A stretch of 64,000 nucleotides of DNA from Chitinophagaceae bacterium (GCA_947381435.1 CANCVE010000009.1:1-64000), one strand, 5' to 3'; positions 1 to 9,594 are shown, counted from the first letter of the stretch. Notes: generated by a model not told the origin, from the letters alone. Numbers and translations are program-made.

Positions 1-89
1 AAAAAGGACTTGAAAGTCCAAGAGTTGAAAACTTTGATTTTGACGCACATTTGACCAAACTGAAATCTTCAAAAATGGAAAATGCTTAA
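1..89 (+). CDS. ParD-like antitoxin, C-terminal fragment (5' end outside window)
   Basis: Reading from base 3, the frame encodes about 28 residues with the segment GLESPRVENFDFDAHLTKLK and ends with TAA at 87-89. An ending of this kind, with acidic/aromatic residues then basic helices, is typical of ParD-family antitoxins whose C-terminus wraps the ParE toxin. The stop overlaps the start of the downstream toxin frame (ATG 82-84), the usual translational coupling in type II toxin-antitoxin operons. Only the tail is visible, so family assignment leans on the toxin next door. Confidence 0.6.
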   Translation, partial: KGLESPRVENFDFDAHLTKLKSSKMENA

Positions 90-381
90 ACTAACATTAA
101 GACAAGAGGCAATTGATGATTTAAATGACATTTGGAACTACACAAAAACGCAATAGTCAGAGAATCAAGCTGAAAAATATTATCAAACAATTAAATCTTC
201 GTGTAAGCTAATTGCAGAAAATCCAAATATTGGAAAAAGCTACAATGAAATAAGTAGACATTTGTTTGGACTAAAAACAGGTAACCATATAATCTTTTAT
301 AGCATATTATCAGGAGTTGAAATAGAAGTCATTAGAATTCTTCATGAAAGAATGGATTTGATTAATCGATTTGCTGAATAA
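82..381 (+). pseudogene. ParE/RelE-type toxin gene interrupted by a nonsense codon
   Basis: From ATG 82 the frame reads MLKLTLRQEAIDDLNDIWNY, then TAG at 154-156 after residue 24, then continues open in the same frame to TAA 379-381 (99 codons in all). The post-stop part contains SENQAEKYYQTI and ends with a strand-rich region (HIIFYSI, IEVIRILHERMD) typical of ParE toxins. Family members usually have Trp just before the Ser-Glu-x-Gln-Ala segment, so TGG to TAG is the likely lesion (inference). No frameshift is needed. A 24-residue peptide would be inactive, so the antitoxin may be an orphan. Confidence 0.75.
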
Positions 382-520
382 AAATACAGGCAACATATAG
401 TTTGGCATTATTGGGGCTTGACGAATATAGCCTCAACATTTGTTGTCTGTCTTGGATAGTATGACAAGAACCGAGAATTGATAACTAGTTTAATATTAAA
501 ACCATGGCATTAATGTTAAA

Positions 521-1474
521 CTAAACTCCAAACTCCTCCACAGGTTCTATCAATTCATAAAAGTCTTCGTGGGCTTCTCCTATGTGTTCTAACAAAATTT
601 GTAGTTTGGCAGATAACTGTAAAGTAAAACTCCTCATTTCTTTTGCCGTGATTTTCATGTCGGGTAGTTTGGCATTATCCATAAAAATACCTGCTTCATC
701 GGCGGCGTCTGAAGCAAAAATCTTTTGGTAAATATTGTTTACCATAAACAATACAAAAGTATCCTCTAGCGTAAACTGTAGATAATAATCGGGCTGTAAG
801 AGAGCATCTTCTGTGGCTTTTATTATCCTTTCGCGTACGGCTTTTATATCTTTAATGCAATAGAAATCGGCTTCCCTAACGCGCTCACTGAAGGTGGATT
901 TTCCTAAAACAATGAATGCTTCAAAGAAATTGAAAAGGTTAAGGAAAAAGTAGCTGTAAAAAGGGTCTTTTAAAGACATCCCGTTTAATATCTTCACATT
1001 ATCTAGGCTCATTGTTTTTCTTTCGGCAGCTTCCTTCTTTCTAATAATTTCTGCATTTGCGAATATTTCATTTATTTCTGGGAAAGCTTCGGTCATTTCT
1101 TCTTTTACCTGAGTAATCATTTCGACTAAGCTTACTGACATCTCATAATTTTCCCTTTCAAATTCAGTCATCTCTTCCTCCTTCTCCTTGAAATTAGGGA
1201 GGGTAACCTGAAAAACAGTTTCTATACGGCTCATCATGTCTAATAAGAGCAAACATTCTCCGTAGTGCATCTCAAAAAAAGCCTCATTCTTTTCTTCATC
1301 TGCCCTTTTAATTATTGCAGCACCACCTGCCTTGAAAGTTTCACTGAATGGCGGCAACCAACCACTATCCGTAAATTGATTAGCTATTATATAGACAGTA
1401 TGCAAAAAACTGTGCTGCAATACTTCTGGTAAATAGTATTTTGATTGTTCAGACTCGTTGTTCTCGTATGACAT
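521..1474 (-). CDS. Hypothetical helical protein, about 317 aa
   Basis: Not recognised. The frame can be opened at 1492, but the ATG at 1474 (MSYENNES) is a natural start six codons later. The product is acidic and mostly alpha-helical by composition, with a Glu-rich central part (residues about 95-150) likely to form a coiled coil. There is no signal peptide, membrane segment or catalytic motif. It stands alone between the broken toxin gene and a divergent outer-membrane protein gene. The length of the open frame and normal codon use support a real gene, probably cytoplasmic; function unknown. Confidence 0.7.
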   Translation of the reverse strand: MSYENNESEQSKYYLPEVLQHSFLHTVYIIANQFTDSGWLPPFSETFKAGGAAIIKRADEEKNEAFFEMHYGECLLLLDMMSRIETVFQVTLPNFKEKEEEMTEFERENYEMSVSLVEMITQVKEEMTEAFPEINEIFANAEIIRKKEAAERKTMSLDNVKILNGMSLKDPFYSYFFLNLFNFFEAFIVLGKSTFSERVREADFYCIKDIKAVRERIIKATEDALLQPDYYLQFTLEDTFVLFMVNNIYQKIFASDAADEAGIFMDNAKLPDMKITAKEMRSFTLQLSAKLQILLEHIGEAHEDFYELIEPVEEFGV

Positions 1475-1803
1475 TATATTAATTTGGTGCAATGTATGCT
1501 TTAAATTATCCTTTAAACAAAATGGTTTAATTGACTTGTGCTTTACTAACAGTTGAACACATTTTTAATGACTAATAGGTAACAGATATGAGCTTTGGGG
1601 GTTTGTATTCTTTTGGGATTTGTTGGAGTAGCGTTAATACTTGTGGAATTAGGTTCTTACATTTGGCTTTTGCAGTAGGAAATAAGGTTATGAAATACGG
1701 AGAAAAGAACAAACTTTCTAGGCAAAATTTATAATCCATTTTTAATGGTGATCATTGCAAAAAGATAACCAACATACATTGAACAAATACAAAACACTAA
1801 CAA
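1475..1803. other. Divergent intergenic region, no gene seen
   Basis: This gap separates the divergently transcribed genes starting at 1474 (minus) and 1804 (plus), so it must hold both promoters. No perfect TAnnTTTG box was found. A 48-codon frame beginning near 1590 has no recognisable features and is not called. Confidence 0.4.
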
Positions 1804-2568
1804 ATGGCTAAATACCTTATCACATTAGTAATTTACTTTGCAGCAACGACGTACCATTTGTTTGGACAAAGCTTGCCTTCAATACAATTAGACAGACCCG
1901 ACCAAACGGAGTGTCCATTTATTACACCTAAAAAATATATACAAATTGAAAACGGGTTTACAGTAGAGAATATTGACAAAAACCAAAAGTCTTATACTTA
2001 TCCTTCAACACTGTGGAAATATGGCGTTAACGAAAAGTTTGAACTTAGACTAATTACAGAATTGGTTTCACAAAAAACTGTTGCAAGTACAAATACAGGA
2101 TTATCGCCAATAACTATTGGATTTAAAACTTCACTATTTGAAGAGAAAGGTTTTATACCAAAAACCTCATTTATTGGACATATTACAACCTCCAAAATGG
2201 GAAGTAAAGAATTTCGGACCCAATATATTGCCCCTTCATTTAGGTTTACCATGCAGCATACACTTTCTGAAAAAATATCACTTGCTTATAACTTAGGGGC
2301 AGAATGGAATGGCGAAAGTGCTGAACAAAACTATATCTACACATTGACAACAGGGTTTAGTTTGACAGATAAAATTGGTTGTTATACAGAATTGTACGGA
2401 TTTATACCTGCCGAAAATAACGCCGACCATAGATTTGACGGCGGTTTTACTTACTTAATAAACGATGATTTAATTGCTGATATTTCGGGCGGCTTTGGTC
2501 TTACTAGCAATGCACCCAAGAACTATATTTCACTTGGACTATCTTACAGATTTAAAGCATTAAAATAA
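1804..2568 (+). CDS. Outer-membrane beta-barrel, MetA-pathway-of-phenol-degradation/transporter family
   Basis: The 254-residue product has a Sec signal peptide (hydrophobic stretch at about residues 3-20, cleavage after FGQ) followed by amphipathic beta-strands to the end and a C-terminal aromatic strand (LGLSYRFKALK). The N-terminal mature segment DRPDQTECPFITPKKYIQIE matches the conserved start of the 'putative MetA-pathway of phenol degradation' beta-barrel family common in Bacteroidota. Such proteins are thought to be outer-membrane channels, but substrates are mostly unknown and no aromatic-degradation genes lie nearby, so a role in phenol metabolism should not be assumed. Confidence 0.8.
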   Translation: MAKYLITLVIYFAATTYHLFGQSLPSIQLDRPDQTECPFITPKKYIQIENGFTVENIDKNQKSYTYPSTLWKYGVNEKFELRLITELVSQKTVASTNTGLSPITIGFKTSLFEEKGFIPKTSFIGHITTSKMGSKEFRTQYIAPSFRFTMQHTLSEKISLAYNLGAEWNGESAEQNYIYTLTTGFSLTDKIGCYTELYGFIPAENNADHRFDGGFTYLINDDLIADISGGFGLTSNAPKNYISLGLSYRFKALK

Positions 2569-2640
2569 ACCTTTAATCGCTAATTTCTATGTTTTTGTTG
2601 CAACTGTAGGGCATCTACATAAAATCTGCAGAATGAAAAC

Positions 2641-2658
2641 AACTGGTTATTGCCAGTT
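2641..2658 (+). terminator. Possible short hairpin after the beta-barrel gene
   Basis: AACTGG and CCAGTT form a 6-bp stem around TTATTG, about 70 bp after the stop at 2568. There is no T-run, so termination is weakly supported. The rest of the 376-bp gap (2569-2944) shows no gene or other structure. Confidence 0.25.
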
Positions 2659-2944
2659 TATAATATCTTAACGTGCAATACTCTCTAGGATGATTTGTGT
2701 ATATCTGTAGAACCATTTGGTAACATTAATATACTTATGTACTTTGCTTATGAATCATGACTAATGCAATACATCTCAATAAAACTGGGGCTGCTAACTC
2801 ATCATTCATGGGTTTAGCTGTAAAGAATGATAATAGTACTGGTTAATGTATTAACAGTAATATTTATTATCACTTAAACCCAAATTCCCCAAAAGCTTTT
2901 CACTTATAGTAATCCCTTTCGATGTTTATAGTCTATTTTAGACT

Positions 2945-4204
2945 ATGATGAATATCAAAAAGAAAATAATAGTGGTTGGTGGTGGCTTTGCGGGGTTGCA
3001 AATAGTGCGTAATCTTGATGAACAAATGTTTGATGTGCTGCTGATAGACAGGTTAAACCACCATCAGTTTCAGCCCTTGTTTTACCAAGTGGCAACATCG
3101 CAATTGGAACCATCTAGTATTTCTTTCCCGCTGCGAAATGTTTTTAAGAGAAAGAATAACGTTCAGATAAGAATGGCTGAAGTGCTGAACGTTCAAACAG
3201 ATAAAAACACTATCATCACCTCAATCGGTAATTTTGAGTATGACTATCTAATAATTGCCATTGGGTGTAAAACAAACTTTTTTGGAAATGACTCTATCGC
3301 TAAAAATTCCCTCACCCTAAAAACAACCTACGATGCTATAATGATACGCAACCACATATTAAAAACATTTGAGAATATCATCTCGGCAAACGAGGAAGAA
3401 AAAGCAGCATTGCTAAACCTAGTAATTGTAGGTGCAGGACCAACAGGCGTAGAACTTTCGGGGGCTTTTGCTGAAATTAAAAAGTATATATTGCCTAAAG
3501 ATTACCCTGGCATCGACTTTTCTACATTCAATATCACTCTTTTGGAGGGTAGCAAAAACACCCTGAATAGCATGAGCGAATCGGCTAGGATTGCCTCAAG
3601 AAAATATCTAACTCTTTTGGGCGTAAATGTACGCACTGAAACAGTAGTTGAAAACTATGATGGCAATATATTAGCGTTGACAAATGGCGAAACTATCCAT
3701 ACCAAAACAGTTATCTGGGCGGCTGGAGTAACGGGTAATAGTATTGAGGGGCTGCCAGAAGTAGCACATACCTTTGGCAATAGGCTTAAAGTGGATAGAA
3801 TAAACAGACTTGAAGGGACAAAAAATATATTTGCTCTTGGTGATATTGCACTGATGATAACCCCCAAATACCCCAAAGGCCATCCTCAACTTGCTAATGT
3901 GGCCATAAACCAAGCAAAAAACTTAGCCAAGAACCTAAAGAGTTTATTGAAAAATAAAGAGACAACAGAATTTGAATATAAAGACCTAGGCTCTATGGCT
4001 ACCATTGGCACAAACAAAGCAGTGGTAGACTTACCTTTTATTCAATTTAAAGGATACTTTGCGTGGGTAATCTGGATGTTCCTACACCTGATGCTGATAT
4101 TGAGCGTGCGAAACAAGCTTATCATATTCATCAACTGGGCTTGGGCGTATATTTCTAAAGATACTTCTTTGAGGTTGATTTTAACTCCAGATAAGAAAGA
4201 CTAA
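2945..4204 (+). CDS. ndh: Type II NADH dehydrogenase (NDH-2), NAD(P)/FAD-dependent
   Basis: The 419-residue protein has an N-terminal FAD-binding Rossmann motif GGGFAG at residues 12-17, a second dinucleotide-binding motif GAGPTG at 163-168 for NADH, the FALGDIA motif near residue 300 that contacts FAD, and an amphipathic/hydrophobic C-terminus (about 364-397) for membrane attachment. This is the layout of NDH-2, which passes electrons from NADH to quinone without pumping protons. Two tandem ATG codons open the frame; the second (2948) is equally possible. It is monocistronic and converges on the lyase gene downstream. Confidence 0.9.
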   Translation: MMNIKKKIIVVGGGFAGLQIVRNLDEQMFDVLLIDRLNHHQFQPLFYQVATSQLEPSSISFPLRNVFKRKNNVQIRMAEVLNVQTDKNTIITSIGNFEYDYLIIAIGCKTNFFGNDSIAKNSLTLKTTYDAIMIRNHILKTFENIISANEEEKAALLNLVIVGAGPTGVELSGAFAEIKKYILPKDYPGIDFSTFNITLLEGSKNTLNSMSESARIASRKYLTLLGVNVRTETVVENYDGNILALTNGETIHTKTVIWAAGVTGNSIEGLPEVAHTFGNRLKVDRINRLEGTKNIFALGDIALMITPKYPKGHPQLANVAINQAKNLAKNLKSLLKNKETTEFEYKDLGSMATIGTNKAVVDLPFIQFKGYFAWVIWMFLHLMLILSVRNKLIIFINWAWAYISKDTSLRLILTPDKKD

Positions 4205-4294
4205 TTTGCACATTCATCGCTTATGGCGCATTCTTTTAGAAGACTTGTACATTCCATTCTAATCAGTTTATAAATGGAATTGCTTTTATAAAAA

Positions 4295-4323
4295 GGGAGG
4301 CATCACTTTTAGCGATGTCTCCC
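4295..4323. terminator. Bidirectional terminator between convergent genes
   Basis: GGGAG-G-CATC (4295-4304) pairs with GATG-T-CTCCC (4314-4323), giving a 9-bp stem with one internal mismatch and a short loop. It lies between the stops of ndh (4204) and the lyase gene (4349), and has an A-run upstream that becomes a T-run on the minus strand, so it likely serves both. Confidence 0.65.
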
Positions 4324-4348
4324 TACATAACATAAAAAATTATTATCA

Positions 4349-6847
4349 TTACAATTTCTCGAACCTACTAGAAATACTTTGTGTGTTGTTCCTTACTATA
4401 ATGGTATAATTACCTGCTGCTAAGCCATCAACACTTACTGGATGACTATTTTGCCCGGTAACTGCATTTATAGTAATCGTTTTTTCAACCGTACCTTTTG
4501 TATTAACAACTGTGGCTAATAAAACGCCTTGTTCTTTTGCATTAAAACTAAGTGTAACAATGGCTTTGGCTGGGTTTGGATATAACTTGAGGGCATTGTC
4601 TTTAGCAGTAAAGTTTACTGAAACTACATTGCTATACGCTGTTTTTCCGCTCTTATCTACTTGTTTGATGCGGTAATAACTTAATCCTGCTAATGGGGAA
4701 TTATCTGTAAAACCATAATCTACCTTTTCTGTACTATTACCTTTTGCAATTACTTTATTGATACTGGTAAAGCTTGATCCATTAGCAGAACGCTGCACTT
4801 CGAAGTGGTCATTGTTCTGCTCAGTAACTGTTGCCCAATGCAATACAGCAGTTGTGTTTTCTTTAGTAATGGTAAGCGGAAGGAATTTGATAGGTAATGG
4901 ATCGCCAATTGTTGTACCCGGTGCTTCTAATCGCAGATAATCGAACATTATATCTCCAGAATTAGCACCGCCCGCAGTTCGGATGGAAAATTCTACTAAA
5001 TTGGTTCCTGCTTTCAATAGGTTTCCATTAAACAATAATCTTAAATCAGCGAAAGCTCCATGAATACCTTTTCTTATTTTGGCATTAGATGAGTTAGCAG
5101 GAATTATTCCTGTGGCGGAGGTAATTAGTGTACCATTTACTTTTACAATTAGGGCAGAAGTAAATGCAGCAGCAACCGCCACATAGAGTGCTGAATTTCT
5201 GTTACCAACTTTTGGTACATTGGCAAGATTAAAATTAACTTTCCAAACAGGACTGGCAGAAGATATACTTTTATTGAAGTCCATTACAAAGTTCCAGTCT
5301 GTAGCAACATTACTTTTACCAATTGTAAAATCTATACCATTCGGAAACTCATCAGGATAGTCCATGAACTTACCCCAATGCGTGCTAGGAAAAGTGTTAC
5401 TAGTCCACCAATCTTTACCATGAAAATATTCACTAGCGGTTCGGTCTGGCACACCTATTTCCCATACTGTTGGTGCAGTTCTAGTTGGTATCCATACCAC
5501 ATCACCCAGCGCACTTATACTATCTGCAGCAACCGTGAGATAATTTATTTTGGTCATTTGCCCTGCCGCACATGATCCAAAAGCATAGATATTATATAAT
5601 CCTGGATGCACATTTGGAATCGTAAAATTTCCTACACTATCTGTCTGTACCCAAAACTGATAATTCTTTCCCCACAACTGGAAGTCGGTAATACCCGCAC
5701 TAGATTTTGGTGTTGCAGCTACCCCTACCCACATTTTATTAGCTACCACACCCGGAGTTGTTGTGTCGCTTATTATTAGCTTACCCGTTACAGTACCTCT
5801 TTGGCTTTTCTTTACATAGTCTGGGATAGTAAACCAATCGTATGGCCAAGCGCTTTGTTCTGCTTTTGTTTGTGCTTGTGCATCTGCATACAAAGCTGCG
5901 GCGGCATTTGGTGTGCCAACGGGCAAGCTGTTGCAATAAATTAAGAATGGACCATACACTTTTTTAAATTCTTCTGTAGAGTCCATTCCAAAATCGTTAC
6001 CCATACTGTAATGTTCTCCATTCAGCATATTTAAAAGAGTAGGGCCTTGATGACAAGTAAGTTCTCGTTTCATTGGACCACCATTATAATATTCTTTACT
6101 AGGCGAGGTAACCCAAATCCCTAGATTTCTGGTAGTACTACTCCACCCCCATACATCCGTGTAGCCAAAGTCGGCGCTGTAGTCGTACTTACATTCATAG
6201 TTATTTTTATAAATGCCACTAGTCCACATAGAAACTTCTTTAGGCGCTCCCGTTACAGCAACTGATGAATCAGTGGGATTTGCCATCTTTCTATTTCTTA
6301 AACTATCCACGCTCAGCCAATTAAAAGTGCTTCCCACATAACTTGCCATTCTCCATTCTCCACCAGGGCATTTTGGGTAAGACGCAGGATGTGTGAGCAT
6401 TGCGGCGGCGTAAATACCCTGTGCACCACGCGTTAGCGAATAATAGATAGTTACATTAATGGCGGCTGTTGTAGTAGTGCCTGGCCATTTCATGTGTAAT
6501 TGCACTTCGGCATAATCGCCATTATTATTGGCAGGATTAGCATTTAATGCGTAGATGCAGCCAGAAGGGTTTTGGTAATTGGGCATATTCCAACTCCAAT
6601 AAATTGAACCTCCCCTATAACCACCCGCGAGCATGTTGTAGCCATTAAAACTGTAATTACTGATATTTGCCCCTGACTTATTAATAGTGGCAGAAACAAT
6701 ACCGTTACTTAATACAACTGTAGTACCCTTATCGGTAATGGTAACATCTGGACCTGTGCCTGTTCCGCCACCAGGAATATTGGCAAAGGATATATTTGCA
6801 ATAAAAGAAGCAAACAAAAGAATAATAATAGTATTGTATTTTTTCAT
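4349..6847 (-). CDS. T9SS-secreted rhamnogalacturonan lyase (polysaccharide lyase family 4)
   Basis: The 832-residue protein has a Sec signal peptide (1-22), an N-terminal PL4 beta-sandwich (about 33-330; GTTVVLSNGIVSATINKSGA and NGYNMLAGG are typical), an fn3_3 module starting near RGTVTGKLII (about 350-450), and a carbohydrate-binding C-terminal lyase domain (about 460-645). It then has an Fn3-like linker (about 650-745) and a T9SS type A sorting domain starting at KLYPNP (about 750). PL4 enzymes cut the rhamnosyl-galacturonosyl backbone of pectic rhamnogalacturonan I by beta-elimination. Lys and His catalytic residues are known in fungal PL4; candidates here (YECKYDYSADF, LTCHQGP, GEHYSMG) were not assigned. 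The T9SS tail predicts cell-surface attachment or release. Confidence 0.85.
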   Translation of the reverse strand: MKKYNTIIILLFASFIANISFANIPGGGTGTGPDVTITDKGTTVVLSNGIVSATINKSGANISNYSFNGYNMLAGGYRGGSIYWSWNMPNYQNPSGCIYALNANPANNNGDYAEVQLHMKWPGTTTTAAINVTIYYSLTRGAQGIYAAAMLTHPASYPKCPGGEWRMASYVGSTFNWLSVDSLRNRKMANPTDSSVAVTGAPKEVSMWTSGIYKNNYECKYDYSADFGYTDVWGWSSTTRNLGIWVTSPSKEYYNGGPMKRELTCHQGPTLLNMLNGEHYSMGNDFGMDSTEEFKKVYGPFLIYCNSLPVGTPNAAAALYADAQAQTKAEQSAWPYDWFTIPDYVKKSQRGTVTGKLIISDTTTPGVVANKMWVGVAATPKSSAGITDFQLWGKNYQFWVQTDSVGNFTIPNVHPGLYNIYAFGSCAAGQMTKINYLTVAADSISALGDVVWIPTRTAPTVWEIGVPDRTASEYFHGKDWWTSNTFPSTHWGKFMDYPDEFPNGIDFTIGKSNVATDWNFVMDFNKSISSASPVWKVNFNLANVPKVGNRNSALYVAVAAAFTSALIVKVNGTLITSATGIIPANSSNAKIRKGIHGAFADLRLLFNGNLLKAGTNLVEFSIRTAGGANSGDIMFDYLRLEAPGTTIGDPLPIKFLPLTITKENTTAVLHWATVTEQNNDHFEVQRSANGSSFTSINKVIAKGNSTEKVDYGFTDNSPLAGLSYYRIKQVDKSGKTAYSNVVSVNFTAKDNALKLYPNPAKAIVTLSFNAKEQGVLLATVVNTKGTVEKTITINAVTGQNSHPVSVDGLAAGNYTIIVRNNTQSISSRFEKL

Positions 6848-7042
6848 ATAAACAAGCGTTCAACACGCAAGCTAAGTGGCATATACAAACAACTGTTATA
6901 TACTATCCTAGGCTCGATAAAAGTGTATACTTTATTTACTAGTAACTGCGAATATTATTTAACAAGAAGTAAACGAGAAACAATTTTTTTCTTAAATAAT
7001 AAATTTCTAAACACTGCTTACAATGTAAACAAACAGAAAGGA

Positions 7043-7873
7043 TTAATGCTGCGGACGATAGTATTTAGTTACCGTTTCGTTCATGATACTTTGCAATTGA
7101 GCAATTCTGTTTTCATTGCTTGGGTGCGTACTTAAAAACTCAGGTGGTTTCTGACTGCCCGCAAATTGATCCATTCTTTTCCAGAAGTTAATGGCCTCAT
7201 GCGGATCGTATCCTGCTAAAGCTGTAAATGCTAGTCCGAACTTATCTGCCTCATATTCATCATTACGGCTAAAGGGCAACATGATGCCATATTGTGTACC
7301 AAGGCCATAAGCAGTACCAAAAAGTTGTTGTGTTTCTTTTGGTTTATTAGCTAATGCCATTGATAATGCCTGACCACCAAACTGTTGTATTAACCCCTGG
7401 CTCATGCGTTCTTTACCATGTTTTGCCAATGCATGCGTTACTTCATGGCCTATCACTACGGCAAGCGATGCTTCATTTTGGGTGATAGGCAATATACCAG
7501 TATATACAACTATTTTACCTCCTGGCATACACCATGCATTGGCTTCGGCGCTTTGCACCGTATTTATCTCCCACGCATAGCCATCCAGTTCGCTCGATTT
7601 GCCAAGGTCGGCATAATATTGTTTTACGGCAGCAATTATCTTAGAACTCACTTTGTTTACTATTGCTGCGTCTTTACTACCTCCCTTTACTGGCACAACC
7701 TTATTGGTACTGATAAATTGTTTGTATTGGGTGGCAGACGAGCTCATTATTTCATCGTCAGAAACCAAGCTCAATTGGCTGCGATGGGTAAGTGTATTGT
7801 TTGAACAACTGGTTGAGAAGGCAAGAACCGTAACGAGTACTGCTGGTGTTATATACTTTTTTAAATTCATCAT
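7043..7873 (-). CDS. M48-family zinc metallopeptidase, lipoprotein
   Basis: The product carries the zincin motif HEVTHALAKH and a downstream EYEADKFG glutamate as third zinc ligand, as in periplasmic M48 peptidases (LoiP/BepA-like) that degrade misfolded envelope proteins. A lipoprotein signal ends at Cys23 (AFSTSC) when the ATG at 7873 is used. A longer frame opening at 7891 uses TTG and begins inside a perfect -7 promoter box (7889-7896), so the internal ATG start (7873, or 7870) is preferred. The catalytic His pair and Glu are all present, so it should be active. It stands alone; no partner gene is evident. Confidence 0.88.
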   Translation of the reverse strand: MMNLKKYITPAVLVTVLAFSTSCSNNTLTHRSQLSLVSDDEIMSSSATQYKQFISTNKVVPVKGGSKDAAIVNKVSSKIIAAVKQYYADLGKSSELDGYAWEINTVQSAEANAWCMPGGKIVVYTGILPITQNEASLAVVIGHEVTHALAKHGKERMSQGLIQQFGGQALSMALANKPKETQQLFGTAYGLGTQYGIMLPFSRNDEYEADKFGLAFTALAGYDPHEAINFWKRMDQFAGSQKPPEFLSTHPSNENRIAQLQSIMNETVTKYYRPQH

Positions 7874-7888
7874 CTGTAATTTATTGAG

Positions 7889-7896
7889 CAAATATA
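7889..7896 (-). promoter_or_regulatory. -7 promoter box for the M48 gene
   Basis: The minus strand reads TATATTTG, a perfect TAnnTTTG box. Its position about 15 bp before ATG 7873 rules out the upstream TTG start. No clear -33 TTG was found. Confidence 0.6.
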
Positions 7897-7909
7897 TATC
7901 TACCTTTTG

Positions 7910-8308
7910 CTACAGCCTACTCTTTTCTACTAAGTAGTTATACCATTTTTCATTGTCAAAATAAATGTTCTTAAGTTTTGGTGGCATTAAGTTTATCAAC
8001 GATTTCATTTTATCCGCACATTCACCTAATAGTAAAGCCTCGCAATACGATACAACCAAAGCATTCCTTAAGTGGGGAGTCATTAAGCTAATATTTGCTT
8101 CTTGAAAACTAAAGCATTTGTTGAGTTCAGTTATGTTGCCTGTTTTAATTTGCTCAAGTGTGTAGTCTGCAAATATTTCCATACGAAAGTGAACCATTTC
8201 GGCGTACTCTTCCATAATTTTTGATTTCAATAATGGAAATTCAGTGACTAGGTCGTTAAAATAGTTGTCATTTGTCATAGCAGGGAACTTAAATTGTAGA
8301 TGCATCAT
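7910..8308 (-). CDS. Small cytoplasmic protein of unknown function, 132 aa
   Basis: An acidic, helical protein without signal peptide. The C-terminal part (RNALVVSYCEALLLGECADK, then LMPPKLKNIY) loosely recalls uncharacterised Bacteroidota proteins of the DUF7674 kind, often found in polymorphic-toxin immunity settings, but no toxin lies here, so this is only a resemblance from memory. The frame opens with Met-Met at 8308; an internal ATG at 8278 (MTNDNYF) is an alternative start. The gene end lies 14 bp beyond the M48 promoter. Confidence 0.6.
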   Translation of the reverse strand: MMHLQFKFPAMTNDNYFNDLVTEFPLLKSKIMEEYAEMVHFRMEIFADYTLEQIKTGNITELNKCFSFQEANISLMTPHLRNALVVSYCEALLLGECADKMKSLINLMPPKLKNIYFDNEKWYNYLVEKSRL

Positions 8309-8349
8309 CGCCTAGATTCTTATCTTTCTATCTTAGAGTGAGATTCCTA

Positions 8350-8808
8350 TTAATTAATCAACTTTAATGTGTCTAATTCAATTACTACACTATCATTTCT
8401 TATATATCTATAACTATGGCTATTTAAATCATTCCATTTATTTTTGGTAGTATCAAAAGCTCTAACATCTTTAATTTTAAAGGTATTTATTTCTTTTCCT
8501 TCTTTGTAATCATTTGTTATTTCAAGATTAAAGGGCTTAAATCCCTCTTTAGTGACTTCAATTAAATGTCCCACTTTGAGTCCAGGCATTTCAAACTGCC
8601 CCTTTTCATCGGTTAATACAGATACTCCATATTTAGTGTCTGTTACTTTAACATTAGATATTGGTAATTTAGTAGTTTGGTTTATTACTTGTCCCTGTAT
8701 TGATTCTTGTTCATAATCATAAATACATCTAGAGAATGTACTGACGATAATTATTGCAAAAAGAAATTTTAAACCTATTCTCATTCGGTTCCTTGTATTT
8801 GTTTCCAT
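8350..8808 (-). CDS. Carboxypeptidase-regulatory-like domain protein, secreted or lipoprotein
   Basis: From ATG 8808 the product has 152 residues. A hydrophobic segment (about residues 10-26) is followed by Cys28, an imperfect lipobox (STFSRC). Next comes one carboxypeptidase-D regulatory-like beta-sandwich (QGQVINQTTKLPISNVKVTD ... VLTDEKGQFEMPGLKVGHLI), then a short tail. Such domains in Bacteroidota sit in the periplasm or on the surface and bind or scaffold. ATG 8808 is preferred to the frame's first start at 8853 because an AGGAGA stretch precedes it, unusual for this genome. A start at 8787 is also possible. Function unknown. Confidence 0.7.
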   Translation of the reverse strand: METNTRNRMRIGLKFLFAIIIVSTFSRCIYDYEQESIQGQVINQTTKLPISNVKVTDTKYGVSVLTDEKGQFEMPGLKVGHLIEVTKEGFKPFNLEITNDYKEGKEINTFKIKDVRAFDTTKNKWNDLNSHSYRYIRNDSVVIELDTLKLIN

Positions 8809-8941
8809 TCTCCTATGTGTTTCAGTAAAATCATTTAATAAACCAATAAACAACCTTCCGAATCAAAACTCTATAAGGGCATTTAGCCCTTTATAGAGTT
8901 AGTGGGCCGTTGCCGATTATCGGATAATCCTTATAAATGGA

Positions 8942-9511
8942 TTAATATCCGTATAAACTTTGAGTCGCATCCTTTATTAATTCTAATTCAATTCCATAAA
9001 GAATCATTCTTACACCTAGTGGCTCTGTAAGCTCAAAAAATTGCCTTTTTGTCTCCTCAGTGTAAGTATCACGTTCTTTTCTTAACCTTGATTTAGATGT
9101 GTCTGTAAGCGCAACGTCAATGGTATAAGTATATGATTGTTTTACTCTATTAAAAACGCTGTCACCAATTCCTTCATTAAGGAATTTATTTTTAATCAAG
9201 TCGGTATTCTTTAAATCTTTATTGTCAAGTTTATTCATTTCTGACTTTAAACTGTCTATATATTTTAATGTTTCATTTACACTGCAATAAAGATTTGTTA
9301 CTCTTTTGATAACTAACGAGTCTATCGATCTCTTCTTTACTTTTTTATATTTCTCCCTAAATGTCCCAACTAAGATTTCTACATCTGTTATCATTTCAGT
9401 TTCTGAGTTTTTAATATCATTATTGACCCTATCATTAATGTTATCAAAAAAATTATTACACCCTACGAATGTTAGAGCAATTAATAAGATTATTGTTATT
9501 TGTTTTGTCAT
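8942..9511 (-). CDS. Lipoprotein of unknown function with GldM-N-like segment
   Basis: A clear lipoprotein signal peptide ends LTFVGC at Cys18. The 189-residue product is mainly helical and charged. The pattern of a helical SLKSEMNKLDN segment, a LIKNKFLNEGIGDSVFNRVKQ segment and a Ser/Thr-rich spacer before a second helical part recalls the periplasmic N-domain of GldM, but it lacks the GldM membrane helix and the rest of that protein. The match is by eye and weak. It shares direction with the neighbour at 8350 but is separated by 133 bp. Confidence 0.65.
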   Translation of the reverse strand: MTKQITIILLIALTFVGCNNFFDNINDRVNNDIKNSETEMITDVEILVGTFREKYKKVKKRSIDSLVIKRVTNLYCSVNETLKYIDSLKSEMNKLDNKDLKNTDLIKNKFLNEGIGDSVFNRVKQSYTYTIDVALTDTSKSRLRKERDTYTEETKRQFFELTEPLGVRMILYGIELELIKDATQSLYGY

Positions 9512-9594
9512 TACTTATTGTTTTTCCTTGCTCTTGTTTGTGTTATACTTTCTCCATCACAATAATACAACATTTAATAACCCAATATTCGGAC

